A stretch of DNA of 64,000 bases from Diploscapter coronatus (lineage: Eukaryota; Nematoda; Chromadorea; Rhabditida; Rhabditidae). A model generated the notes under the pieces. It saw only the letters and a list, made by a program, of their open reading frames with translations, searched no databases and was not told the origin of the DNA. A program made the position numbers and the translations under genes. Where the stretch lies: positions 32,449,201 to 32,513,200 of the forward strand of contig OZ038422.1 in NCBI GenBank assembly GCA_964036155.1, read 5' to 3'. Below are positions 23,668-36,289 of this stretch, piece after piece (positions within the stretch are counted from its first letter, which is position 1; each line of letters begins with the position of its first letter).

Positions 23668-26600
23668 CTACTCTGATGAGTCGTCCGAAGGATTTGACGC
23701 TGGGGATTGGCGTCCTATGGAAGTTGTCAATTCGACGTCCTTTTCTGGTGGATACGACGATTTACCTGATAAGGGCGGAGGAGGTGATAACCGACTTGAG
23801 CCATCGGTGGGTATCAACTGGAAATGAAAGGTGTCGACTTTTGCGATTTGAATGCTCATACCTCTGGATGCGGTCCAATGAACGTTAGAATCACTGGCAG
23901 AAGACACAGTCCGTTAAATACCCCAAGAAAGACGAGGAACGACATCGTATAGAAGAAGTACGTGATGACGAAGTCGAACTGGGAGAAGACCAGCATGACA
24001 ATTCCCAGAAGTGTAGATATAGCACCGTGGAACACTGGAACAAACATGTGCTGGAGACAGGCGTCAAGACGCTCGTCCACGGTGCCCAGCGCCGTGAGGA
24101 ATGCAAGCACGACGTGAGCGGTGAATTCGACACCTAAAGTTATAAGGTTTTTCAATTTTGCGAAGAAATATGGGTTTACCGATTCCCACAGCACAGATTA
24201 ATGTTACAGCAGAAATCGGGTTCATCTTGATGCCGACGATGCCCATGAAGCCTCCTAGCTCGATGGTAGTAATTACTACAATCACCATGACGAGCGTGGC
24301 GGCCCAAGGATTGAACATCAAAAGCGAAATAACGGTGAACACGGCAAACGCGATGATGCAGATGGCCATGAATAAGTTCCAGCTTAAATTGGAAAACTTT
24401 GAGAATGTTATTTCCAAGAACTTACCGAAGTGACAGATACTGCTCCCAGAAGGTGAAAGCAATTCCAGAAGGGAAGTTCGGCAGACCCCTTTCAGTGAAG
24501 CCTTCAGCGATACCGCGAATCTCCTTTATCATTTTGACTATAGCTGGGGTGTCAACCAAGTCATTCTGGTAGAAAGGAATCTGAGAGTAAAGCAAAGGCT
24601 CGGCAGGAGGTACGAGGCTAGGCTTTCCCTAAAGATTAGGTTTTTTTGTTTTCTGATACATTGGCGGAAAAGTACCTCGTTAACTTCCCACCCGGGTGGA
24701 ACTGGGAAGAACGACGCTTGGGAAACGTAGTACATCATGTTATCGACGTTGTACCATCCAGTCAAATAATTGTAAAATCCTTCAGGGTTAATGACATCGT
24801 CGTTATCCACCATTTTGAGGGATCCAAGCTGAAAACGACGGTATTTTTGAGGTTCTGGAATCTGAGGCTCACCCTTCCCGAACAATTGAATGTCGTGCCG
24901 TACGAGCATACAAGATGACTGGCGATGATAGCTTCTGGAGCGGGTTTGGTTCCATTCTTCTTGGCAGTCTTTGCAGTCAACGGATCTATTCTGCCCTCGG
25001 CAATCTCTTTCTCGAGAGAGACATCCAAGGACTTCAGCCAGATCCTCATCATGCTCATCCAGTAAGGCTGCAGCTCGCCTTCTGCTTTGATCATGTACTT
25101 GGACTTGCCTAAATTTCATTCGTCCAAGTTTGTGCAGCTGTTCAAGAACCATTACCCAGTTCGCTTCTGTAGTCCTCGATCATTCTTTGCTGTCTTGGGA
25201 TGTCAATTTCATCTCCTCTTAGGACGGCGAACATCGGGTAAAACGAAAAGTACTTTTCACGAGCCTTCAAGAACGCTGCTGGTGGTGTGTCTTCAGGGAG
25301 GACATCAGCCAATTCGAGACCCAAAGTGGAGTAGTACATTCCTATCAGAGAGGCAATAACTGCCACCAGAGTCGTAGTCAGGACGATGAACTGAAAACAG
25401 TAGCTTGTGAAAGTTTACATATGCGAGCAATTACCTTGACGACTTTCTTTTTCAGCGCTGGAATGTAGTGGTTCGTCAAGAATCCACCAACAGTGTACCA
25501 AGGCTGATTTCTGTGGAATTCCTCGATCTCAGGAGGGATCTCAGCGCTACTGGGCATCGAAGTCAGTTGAACCTTAGAAGAAACCTGACAATTCAATTCA
25601 TTTGAAGAAAACAGCAATCGAAAAATCACTTACGCTATTCGGTACGCTTCCCGTCGTGGGTATCTTCTTCTTTCGGCTGCAATAGCCCAAGTCCCTCATG
25701 CCTGCTCGCTGTCTTCGCAGATCAATGCCGATGATAGCAGGATAAATAAAAACGAGGAACACAAGGTTGAAGGCGAGCAGAATTGCAGTCTAAATGATAG
25801 AACCCCAAAACGTTATTGTGTTCGGACAATGCTTACTTGTGAGCAGAAGGACCTCAAAGCAGGGATAGGTAAGACGATTCCAGAGATGAACGACAGAATG
25901 TTGTTGGTTGAAGTAACCATGATCGACATTCCAGTCTCCTTCAACAAAATGCCCATTTCATTCCTGTGGACGGTGTTAATGATCTCGTCGTAGTTGTGAA
26001 GTAACAAGAACATATCGTCAATACCAAGACCGAGGGACAAAAATGGTACGACCTAAACTTTCGACATTGGAAAATAGCTTGAACAAGTTTTTTACCTGCG
26101 TAGTTGCAGCATTAAAGTTGATTCCCAGCAACGTACTGAACCCAAGTCCACTGATGGAGCAGAACGTGACAATGAGCACTCCCACAATAGCTAGAGCTAC
26201 GTTCGATTGAATCGCCAACCATCTGCCCTCGATGCGGGCTTGTGTGAATCCAGCATAAATGACCTATGAAAATTGCATTAGATAGTGAGTTTAGACTATT
26301 CGAATACCATCAAAACGTATCCCATAATAATTATGAAATAGTTGAATTGCGAGAACTCCTCCAACATGTCAGCAATCGAGGTCGAGGCGAGTGGATGGAA
26401 GACTCGGACTCCTTCCGTCTCGAAGTTCGCCTTATGTCCATAGAGTTGTTTGGTGTAGCTCCTCTGCCAGGAGACAATGATGTTGTGCGCCATCGCTGGG
26501 TTCCATCTTCTCTTATTCAACGTTGGATGAAGGTCGGCTTTGTCTTCCTGAAAACAGATTCATAGCCAGAGGAATAAGAGAACTCGGAAAGAAGACGCAC

Positions 26601-29600
26601 TTTGAATCTCAAATAGACGTCGAAGGGACTCGCGACGAGGAATACGCTCTGGAGAGCCTCGGCAGATTGAAGACGGCTATCATCCCGTTTGATGCCTCCA
26701 ATGATCAAATCCTCTGGCCACTGCATGATCTTCTTGCCGAAGCCCTTGCAGCCTCCGGTCATTATCTAAGAAAAGCCGCAATTTTCATGCGTTGTTGAGC
26801 AAAATTATCCTACTTTGCCATAGTCGGGGTAGACGGGCATTTCCTTTTCCGAGAGAAACTCCCCAAGACGATCGGGATTCTTTCGCATCCACTCCAAAAG
26901 GCTTGACCCGTACTCATCGCAGGACTTGTCGACAGGAGCCTTTGGCTTTTTCTTTCCTAATGCGGAAACCTTGGTGTTTTTAGAGATTTCGAAGACTCAC
27001 CCAGCTTCGTCGAGTTTCCAATCGAATCGACCTTGTAGTCTGTGTCCTCCTCATAGGCGTAGTAATCCTCGACTTTATCGTCTTTCTTCCCCTTTGGCGC
27101 CTCGGTCGTCGTGGTGGCGTCTTCTCGCTTCTTCCGTTTTTTGCCGAAGATGTCCGATAGCAAGGTTTCGGCGAGACCGTCTGTGGTGGCCTTCTTTGGG
27201 AGCTCTTTCTTCTCGAGGGTTATCTGGAATTGTTCAGCTCTTGATTGTTTGCATAATGAATCTACTAGGCTAAGCCCCAACTGAAGCTGGAGCATCTTTT
27301 TCGACTTTGGATTTTTTTAGAAATAAAGACCTTTTGTACCTTCTCCTCCGGCGACTTTGCCATATTCCATTCCTGGAACTTCTTGAGGGCGACGCATCGG
27401 TCGAAGTAGTTAGGCGCTAGCTTGGGGCACTCGTCGTCGAGTGGGTCGATGCACGGTCGATCCAAATAAGCGCCATCGATTCCAGCCTAGAAAGGGCAAC
27501 CGTCATGGCATCTTTAGACACTTACACACGTAGCATTTAACGTGCCTACTTTCTCCTAGTCTTAGAAATCACATTACAGTAGATATTCTCACTAATTCGC
27601 CGAATCTTTTGTTACCTGATCAAAGATTCAATGCTATTTTAGGAAAATGTTTGCCGAAAGGTCCAACACGTGACACTTTGGATATTGTTATTATTTTATG
27701 TTTCAGGAGAACAATAATTATTTACTCAAAGAAATGGAGAAATTAGTGGTGTTCCTTAACGCAAACAATTCTCATTCTCCTAGAACACTGGTTCAATCTC
27801 GCGACAAAGATCTATTGTTTTTGGCAAAATTCACCATCGCGCCCTGGGAGACAAGATTCATAGTAATCGCACGCCATTAAAGAGAGCTTTTTACGAGATC
27901 GTAATAGCTGGAAAAGGTCTTATGCAATTGGCGCGCATTGCACTTATTTGTCAAAAGAATGGGGGAGGGAGTGGGGAAAAACTAATTGGCCTAGGCTAGT
28001 TTTTGCGCTCTCATTGCTATAGAAAGTTGCGATTTGGCTCCGAGGAAAAGAGATTCGCTTTTAATAGAAATTGAAGAACAAATAAAGTTGCAGGCTTACT
28101 CGTTCAAAGAAATTCCCAATAGGGCCCATATCGAACAGTTGCCCGACTTCTTGGATGACCGTCGTCGGATTCAAGTTTTTCCATGTAATGTTCCCTTCTG
28201 GTAGCGACGACAGGAAGCTTGTGATCTCTTCCCTCAAATTAATTTCTTTGTTTTCATGTCACTAGATTCCCAGATTAATCGAATTGTCACGGACACACTT
28301 CTGATCGAATAATGTGATTATTGCTAGCGAGGATATGATAATCAGGTTTCGAATTTATTAAATCTTCTCTTCTTCCAACTTTCTGATGATTTTATCATTT
28401 TTTTTTTTCGCAATGCCTCATATAAAATCCAAGTCTATATCAAATTTTTGATCTCATTATCAGTTTTCTGAGTCTCTCATAAAATTGTCGATCTCTAACC
28501 CGAGACTGAGCGGCGGATTGGGGCCGAGAGGCTTAGCGCCTTCCCAGAAGCAATCGATGGGCGTGATCCAAATGCAGGGGATGATCTTGTCCAGCATCTT
28601 CGTCATCACCTAAAAAGTGGACGAATCGGATGAAGGATATGATGATTGATGATAAGATAAAGGGATATTGATTGATGCATTTCTTGGCGAATAATGACTA
28701 CCTGTGCCAGAGGTCCAGAGTTGAAAGAAGGCGATGGAGGCTTGAAACAGATGTCTGATAGGCGCCATTTTCTGAAGACGAAAGATAAGTCGGTAGCATT
28801 GATGCGAACTCTTGTTGAATTTTATTAATTGAAAAATGCTTTGCGTGACATTATTTTGTAGTCTGTAGCCTTGTCTGTGAAGGTCTTCTCAAAACGCTTA
28901 CTCTCCGTAGAGTTCGACGTGATAATCGGCGATTTCCTGCATAAGCTTGACATGGCGCAGCAGCGAGTCTTTTGATAGGACGTTTTCCCCTGTGAATGAT
29001 GGCGTTTGAATCACCACCTAAAGAATTGGATGACTAATCGAGGCGTAAGGTGATTTGTTGTGACTTCACACTATGTAAAGGACAATGGTTAAAGCTATCA
29101 TTATTGACTTAAGCTAAAACTACCATTCTGGTTTAGTCAAGGTATGCCAAGATAGTATAATACCAAGTTTCATCGTTGATTAAACTGAACCAATTAGAGT
29201 ATTTTCTTGAAAATTTACCTGAAATCCACCTCCCAGTCCATTTTCCTTAGGCAGCTCCACGACTCTCCGCCTCGGCGCCTGATGACCCTTCTTCGCATTC
29301 ACTGGCTTGACGGGGGCTTCTCGCTTTCGTCTTTGAATATTCCGAATCTGTACGTTTGAGAGGTAGTTCAATTCTTCATTTAGTCGACCACCCTCTAAAA
29401 ATGATGACACATGGAATCTCCAATGTAAGGGGATAACTCACGCGACACCCATAATTTAACGATATCAGTCTCGATAGTAACGTCCTTCAGACCCCAACAA
29501 CAGATACCGTAGAATAGTATACTAAACGTTGAAAATAAGGTTTCTGAAGGAAGACCGTAAATTACCTTGCAATTGTAACGGACCAGGCGAACCTCTGGAC

Positions 29601-30128
29601 GAAACATCCGATTCGGAAAAGCCAGAGTTGAAAGAACGCGCGCGAATACAAGGCGACCCGATTTCCTTGCGCAGCACCCTAAAGAAGTTTTTTTTCTTTT
29701 TCAAACTTTTTTCTGTGCATTGCGCAATAGTTCGCATTAATTTGTTCTACGTCCAAGAAAGAAGTGGCAAAGACATTATTGTGGGCGATGGAGTCAATGA
29801 TGATGGCACGGAGAAATTGATCGTTCTAACGAATTAACTGGCGATCCCAAATGATTACCGCATTAATTTGCTGCATGGACATGTCAGCGTCGCACCAGGT
29901 CGGCGCATGGCTGAACTTCTTCTTCCAGGCCACCGAGAAATCGGCAGAATCGAAATTCCCGACTAGCTTCCGCTCGATATACTGCAATTTCTCAGTTGAA
30001 TTTGAAATGAAACGAGATCTTCTCGACTGCATAGAAATTACAAGACGTGCAGAATTGTATGGGACGTGGTCAGGATAAGATTTTTTTCCGTCTTGTAATT
30101 TCCCGGCACACGAGACTGAATCCGTCAT
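23668..30128 (-). CDS. ptc: Patched (Hedgehog-receptor family, RND-type 12-TM protein)
   Basis: A complete Patched gene in many small exons. The first exons are 29859-30128, 29566-29678, 29442-29521 and 29219-29394. Landmarks in order: WCDADMSMQQINA; GNRVALYSRAFFQ before TM1 (ILFYGICCWGLK); KLWVSQGGRLNEEL; CIWITPIDCFWEGAKPLGP; YLDRPCIDPLDDECP; the sterol-sensing region with GINFNAATTQVVPFLSLG and the GxxxDD motif GLGIDDMFLL; the second loop (ELADVLPEDTPPA); and the second half with GIGVEFTAHVVLAF. It ends in a short Pro/Ser cytosolic tail ending SNPSDDSSE. Both charged TM4/TM10 motifs needed for proton-coupled sterol transport are intact. Nematodes lack canonical Hedgehog signalling but keep PTC-1 and PTC-3; this may be the PTC-3 type, which I cannot confirm. 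Loop 1 holds an extra basic and acidic insertion. The start at 30128 is chosen because the frame is open from there; an upstream exon cannot be excluded. Confidence 0.93.
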
Positions 30129-32985
30129 ACTCTAGTAATCGGGCCGGCCTGCTCGTTTTGTCGGATGTTACGCCGCCGAACGCGATCATCTTCGATGGAG
30201 TGAACTTTCATTCACTCGCAAATCAATCTTTTCTTCCAAATGCCCAGATAAAAGCTCCTGAAATTTATCGACGATCAGATTATTCGGGGAGAAAAATCGA
30301 TAAAACCGCGATTTTTCCAAGACTATTAACCCTGTTTGTCAACAAGTAGTAAACCGATAGCGGAATCTAATTGATCGAGTTTAGCGAAAAACTCGAAAGT
30401 TACAATGGAAAAACGACAAATTTAGCGATTTTCTCAGAAAGGAACTAGGGAAAGGTCTCTGAACGTCTGAGAACACAGTTTTTCTCCATGAGTGGAAGCA
30501 GAAGCAAACGATCTCTAAACTGGTAGCGTGAATAGCGTGCTGCTACAGTTGGTTAGGGGTTTTGCACTAGACGAGTCAGTCAGTTACATGTCAAGGACGT
30601 GCGCGCTTTCCCCTGACCCGTTCAAAAAATGGTCTCTTCCGAAAAATGACTGGAGTCGGAATTTATAAGATACCGGAAATCTAGATACTTCATAGCATAG
30701 TAGAGGTATTTAGGTAGATTTAGTGGATAAAATTTAGGTGATATTGATATTTTGCTGATGACCTTGAAAATTAGTAAAATAGGGCAGTTCTTGAAAGTCA
30801 TCACGTTCCAAAAGTCTAGTTTACGTAGTCTAATCGCTAAGTGGTGGTTCGTGAGATTAGAAATTGAAATGAAACCCAAATATAAGATGTACAAAAGCCA
30901 CAAAAATACCACAAAAGGCACAACAATGTAGGTGCGCATAAAAGGGCAGGGGAATTTGGTGAATTAGACCCTTGAATATACGCTCGGACACTTAAGAGCG
31001 GAATCAAGTAAAAATACGCCAAAAGCGATCGCGCGTCCAGCGACGTTGTTCAATTACCACGAAAGTGATTTTGAAGGTTCTTGAGTGAAATTTCAGCGAA
31101 ATGCAAAATTTTCACCAAAAACTGAGCGAATTTATTAATTTCCATACATAACACAGCATGTGATGTCTGGGATGACCGATAATTAGTTTAAGTGATACAA
31201 AAGTCGGGAAAAATTGCAAAAACGAAACAATAACATCGTTTTCTTGCAAGATAGTTTCAATCGATTAAAATTGCTACGTCAAAATAAAAGTGCGTGTTTT
31301 CGAAAATATTTTTGAAAAGTAGGCGCATTTTTCGGATTGATGCAAAATGTGGAAGTCGGATGAAAAATTGGCCGAGAAATAAATGATCGGCTGCGGATGG
31401 TTTCTCGATCGAGAGCGAAAAAGTCAAGTCGTCAAAATAGTCCATCTTCTGATCAGAGATTAGAACTTAACGTATTGGTGAAAATGTTCGGATACGTATC
31501 GTAAAAGTTGATTAAATTTGAAAAGCATCAAAATAGCACATCTCATGATGTCTGTTTATCAGTAATTGATTGATAAGTGACCACCAATTTGATTGATAAA
31601 ATAAAATCGATAACTAAAATGATAGCATTCGAAATACGAGAAGAACGTTCGAGTAGCGCTAAACATAAATCAATCGAGGCAAAACCTCGTAATTTGCGAA
31701 CTGAAACTGTCAAACGGGTTCAAATTTGAAAGATTTATGAAAAATAGTCTAGTCTTCGATTTCAAGTTTGAACGAAGGTAAACAACGCAAAGCCGCCGAG
31801 TTGTTGACCGTTCAAGATATGGCAATTTTTCGGATTGAAAACGAGGCAAATCTTAAAATTATGATAGATCACGAAAAATTAGCAGAAATCTGTAGAAGAT
31901 TGAAGTTTCGGCAAACATTCTGCGTTCCTACCTCACTATATGCTTAAGAATAAGGAAGTCAGGGTCATATTAAGGACGCTGTCCGGTCAAACGCAAACGA
32001 TTTGACGATTAGATTTGAACTTATTGGGATAGAAAGTATCCCAGCATGTTTAACACGCCTATCCTTCAGTATTGGAAAAGGGGTTTGGGTATCGACCGAT
32101 CAGCAGCCAGGGGCAAATAGGGAAAAGCCAAGGGAAGAAATACCGGCTGCGATATAGCGCATAGACATCAAGTATAGTCGAAAAGAAGTGGCTTTGATTT
32201 CCTTTCTGCTAGCTGATACACTCAAATTAAAGTCGAATAAAACGACTTGAAATGGGATGATAAAATTTAGCTAATTTTCAAAAATAATGAACAGTAGATA
32301 TTTAGAATAAAGAATTAGTCATCAACCTGAATAAAACCCAGACAGACCTAATGTCATCGGCATATTTGCAATCAAACGACCTGTGAAAAAGCGTTAACAT
32401 AAAGGGATTCCATTCCTATGCCAAAGAATAGCCATGAAAAGGCGTCTGAGATATTCTGAGAACGATGGAGTCATCTCTTCAGGTGATGTGAGTGAATCAG
32501 ACTGACGTCAAAACAATGACGCTTCTTCTGGCGGTGAAAGCGGCTAATTGCCTGTAGCCATGGTGGAGAGGTTAACTGCTTGGCTAGAAAGAAAGTGGGC
32601 GAAAGATCGGATTTTTGGGGTGAAAGTTTTTGAGAAAAAAAATTTATAAAATTCCATATTATAGAAATTTTGTCATATCCCAAATAGAAAATTGAACTAA
32701 TCGCCAAACCAAAAACCTGGAGAAAATAAGTAATTACATATGAAATCGCGGTGACAAAGAAAGTGGAATAATAAGCGCAATAGATTTATTCTCGAATCGG
32801 ACAGCGAGAATAAAGGCAGGCAGAATGAAAACTCGAATAACTGGATTGGCAGCCCTCGTTTCTATCTTCTTTCCCATTTCTGTATTACCAGAACAATGCC
32901 AGTTGTGATGCGATGATGCAACTTGAGGGTAGGGGAGACGCGTTTATAGTGCGAAATGGAGTGCAAGCGAAAACATCGGAAACGG

Positions 32986-33154
32986 CTATATGACGACCTG
33001 GCAATGACGACTCGTTCATTACCAAATGATGACCCTCTTTTTGCTAAACGACGGACCTTTCTATTTCTTTTCGAAAATTTGCAAAAAGAAATAGCATTTG
33101 GAAAAGAAAGAAAAAAGTCCATCATTTAGTAGTAATGAACGGGTCGTCATATAG
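32986..33154. repeat. Hairpin element, about 170 bp
   Basis: CTATATGACGACC at the left end matches the reverse complement of the right end (GGGTCGTCATATAG). A second arm block, GTTCATTAC plus AAATGATG, also matches. The arms are interrupted by a short insertion on the left side. Confidence 0.7.
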
Positions 33155-34333
33155 AAATTGCCGAAAGCATCAAAATATCAAAATCCCAGATTGACCCTGT
33201 GTTGGGTGCACGTTGGTCATATCATATGAAGCGGGCTTTCTTTGAATTCCAAACTTCTAATTTATGCAACTTATCAAGGCTTCCGAATAGAGGAAGAGGT
33301 TTGAATCTGGTAAAATTTTCATTGAATCAAAACTTTGCTAACCAGAGGAAGATCTTATATGATCTACTAATTTTTGTACAAGTAAAAAGTCTAGCATCAT
33401 AGGTCGTCTTCTTCAAGAAGAGAAAAAATGACTGGTGGCACACTTACACTGTCTGGATTTGTGGCAAGATGCTAGGATATAGTGGATTTTCTAGGATCAC
33501 ATCTGGAAGTCTAGCAGTGAGCGTGACATTTTCCAACTTTCGATTTCCGAAACTTCGAAATACTTATGCTCAAGGATGAATATGATTAAGAATGGATCGT
33601 ATCAAGAATTTTTGAAGTAGATTCTTAAAATCACAGTAAAGTGGCATTTCAAGAATCCGTCTTAAAGTTGACCCTGACTTTTGATGCCATAGTCGAGTTT
33701 AAAGACCTGGAATTTGTAGGGTGAAGTTAAGCTGACCTCGCTTCAGTGGAAAATAAAGATTTTATCAGGAAAACACAGAGCGCGTGAATCGGAATTCATG
33801 TAATTCAGAAAATTGGTGTACGGCTGAGAAATTCTAGGCTAAAAGTCGAATGATCGAAAAATCTAGAGATTCAAAACTTTCAAGGATCACTCCTTTAAGC
33901 ATAATATTCAAACGTAAAAATCTAAATATCCACATCTTCAGAAAGGAAAATTCTGCGAATCGCATGATCATTCAGATTTTTCTTCGAAGTTTGGGTAAAT
34001 TTAAGTTCCGCCCAAAATTGGAGAACTCCAATGCAATTTCGATAAGAAAAGAAGTCAATCGGCATTTGGTTCGAATAAAAATAATACCACTAAAATGCGA
34101 CGTTCTGACTTCAAAGCATTAGTGCTTTTGAAAAACGATGCTTCAAAACCGCCAATTGACCCGCTTTCGATTGAATGCAACTGTCAAAAATCGCGCTTAT
34201 ACCGGAATTCTCACAGCTAATAATAAGTCTTGGCTGATGTCATACTGTGAGAAGCGTTTCCAGTCTCGATACTTATTATAACTAAAATAGATATGTATCG
34301 ATAAATATCCGTTAACCATTAGCTATGAAAATT

Positions 34334-34405
34334 GGGTTGGAAGCGATTTGTGCCAAAATTTACGAGGAAAGTCTCTACAATTTTGGCACAAATCGCCTCC
34401 AACCC
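34334..34405. repeat. Near-perfect 72-base hairpin element
   Basis: The arms GGGTTGGAAGCGATTTGTGC and GCACAAATCGCCTCCAACCC pair over about 27 bases with an 18-base loop. A diverged relative lies in the GST intron at 46956-47019. Confidence 0.85.
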
Positions 34406-34413
34406 ATGAAATT

Positions 34414-34508
34414 GGAACACCCCCGATCCAGAACTGCCCAATTCAAAACCTTTTGTGAATAGCTCCCCCTTGGATGCAATGCAAAATAGTTCTGGATCGG
34501 GGGTGTCC
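34414..34508. repeat. Second hairpin element next to the first
   Basis: ACACCCCCGATCCAGAAC on the left and GTTCTGGATCGGGGGTGT on the right are exact reverse complements, around a 55-base loop. It starts 8 bases after the 34334-34405 hairpin. Confidence 0.85.
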
Positions 34509-36289
34509 CTGAAAATTAGCTATATTGCTAAATGTTACTAATTCCTCCATTAGAATAGGTGAAGATTAGCGTCGAAGCAGAATTATTAATCTTTATTAAT
34601 CGAGTTTGGGAAGTGAAGAGAGTCAACCACTTTCTGAGTCTCCCTCTCTACTCTACTTCTATGGTAGCAGTTATTAACTTTTAGCTTAGTAAATGCAAAA
34701 ATTAAAAAATAGCGACATTTCGTGATATTTTATTTTTCTGCAGGGTATTTGTATGTTTATGCATAGATTTTTGAATAACCTGTCTTCTGAAGGTTGGCGC
34801 ATAAATATGTAGGTTACTTTGTTCGCACGCAGCGTGACGAAAGAGCGCAATAAAATGAGAGAAACGAAGGAAAAAGGGGCGACAAAGCGAAATTTTACTA
34901 TCGGCACTAACGCACTGACCCAGCATCGAACGACTGACTTTGTAGGCTTTCCCGGAAAATAGCAAAATGTTATGATTTAAAATATTTTTAATAAATAAAT
35001 TCACAAATTCGAAATTGTTCTAATGAGAAAAGAACTTTGAAAGGAGAATTCGAAAGAAGAATTTAAGAAAAGGTGAGATTTCAAAGTAATAAAACGTGAA
35101 AAATCCAAATAAAAACAACGAAAACGGCGAAAAACACTTATCCCACTTATCCAAGAGCTTAACTTCCCTTTCTTTCTTCCAAATAACCCAAATTAGTGAA
35201 AGATTAGCCTAACAGTGAATTAGATGACATTTCGCTGCGCGCACCACAGTTCCGGATGCAAAAACGACTTCGTAAAACGGGGAAAGATATAGCGAAATCG
35301 GCGAGAGAGATGGAAACTAGGCTGAAATGATTTGGGAGGAACTGTAGCGAGAGATAGGGGATAATGGAGAAGGCACAAAGAAGACGAGGAAAGGAGAGAA
35401 AGAATGAGACTATAGCAAATGAGGAGAGAAAGGGGAGATCATGCAAATATAAGGGGGAAAAGGGGCAGAGATACAAAACCTGTCTTGTCACTGGAAAGAG
35501 TAGCGAAGACAGATAAAGGGAAGTAAGCCCTGTGTCCACTGGATTTCTGACTGCATAAATCTCCCAGATTCCTATAGTCTCTAAATTTTTCTCGATCTTT
35601 ATTCTAAAATCTTTCACTATTTCACTTTCTGACTCTTTATCTTCCTTGCGATGCACTATTTTCAAAACTTTCTGCGTCTTTTGCTGTTTTAGAAGTCTTT
35701 TCTATAGCATTTTCAAGGTTTCTGAATCTTTTCCTAAGAAAAATATCGTCTCGGTGTCTTCCTTTTTTGGACGCCCATTTTCGAGGGGAATGGAGAGATG
35801 ATTCGATACAGACGCTGAAAATCGCGCCCGGCTAACCACGAAACAGGAGATTTTATCGATGAAAACAACATATTCTTCGATTTTTCCTATCCGAATTTAA
35901 AGTGGATAGAAAAAATATGAAAATTTTCCGATCGGAAAACAAACATGCATTTTTCTAGGAAATATCAGAGAAATAAGTTTCGAAAAAGAAAGCTTCAGAA
36001 TCGCTCCTACAAGAATATTTTTCCTAAGTCAAAATATTTCCGGAATGTGTAGAAGAATATCTTCCGCCTTCCAGAAAAACGATAGTAAAAAGACGCGTCA
36101 CCGCATCGTAAAGCCGAAAGATAGCCTATTGATATAATTCTTACGCGTACGCTTTTTGATATGCTATCGGAATACAAGAAAAACTCCAAACACGAGCGTT
36201 TTTGAACGACAAACAACGCTTTTCCAAATAGTTGTATTTTTCAAGTAAAAATTCTAACAAAATTGGGAAAATTGAAAAAATACAAATTT

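Larger units (their letters stand above)
30129..36289. other. Gene-poor stretch upstream of Patched
   Basis: About 6.2 kb with no supported exon. It contains three hairpin elements (32986-33154, 34334-34405, 34414-34508). A 153-codon open frame at 35204-35665 (-) is a compositional artefact of a purine-rich strand. The first few hundred bases must hold the Patched promoter; I recognise no specific site. Confidence 0.55.

Noticed and set aside
30034..30102. Inverted repeat GAAATTACAAGAC/GTCTTGTAATTTC as a hairpin-carrying intron in Patched exon 1
   Set aside because: Splicing it out at the available GT/AG sites shifts the frame into a stop, while the unspliced frame stays open. I keep it as coding.
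35204..35665. 153-codon open frame on the minus strand
   Set aside because: The composition (Ser, Leu, Phe, Pro runs) is that of the complement of a purine-rich strand. There is no homology or splice context that I can see.
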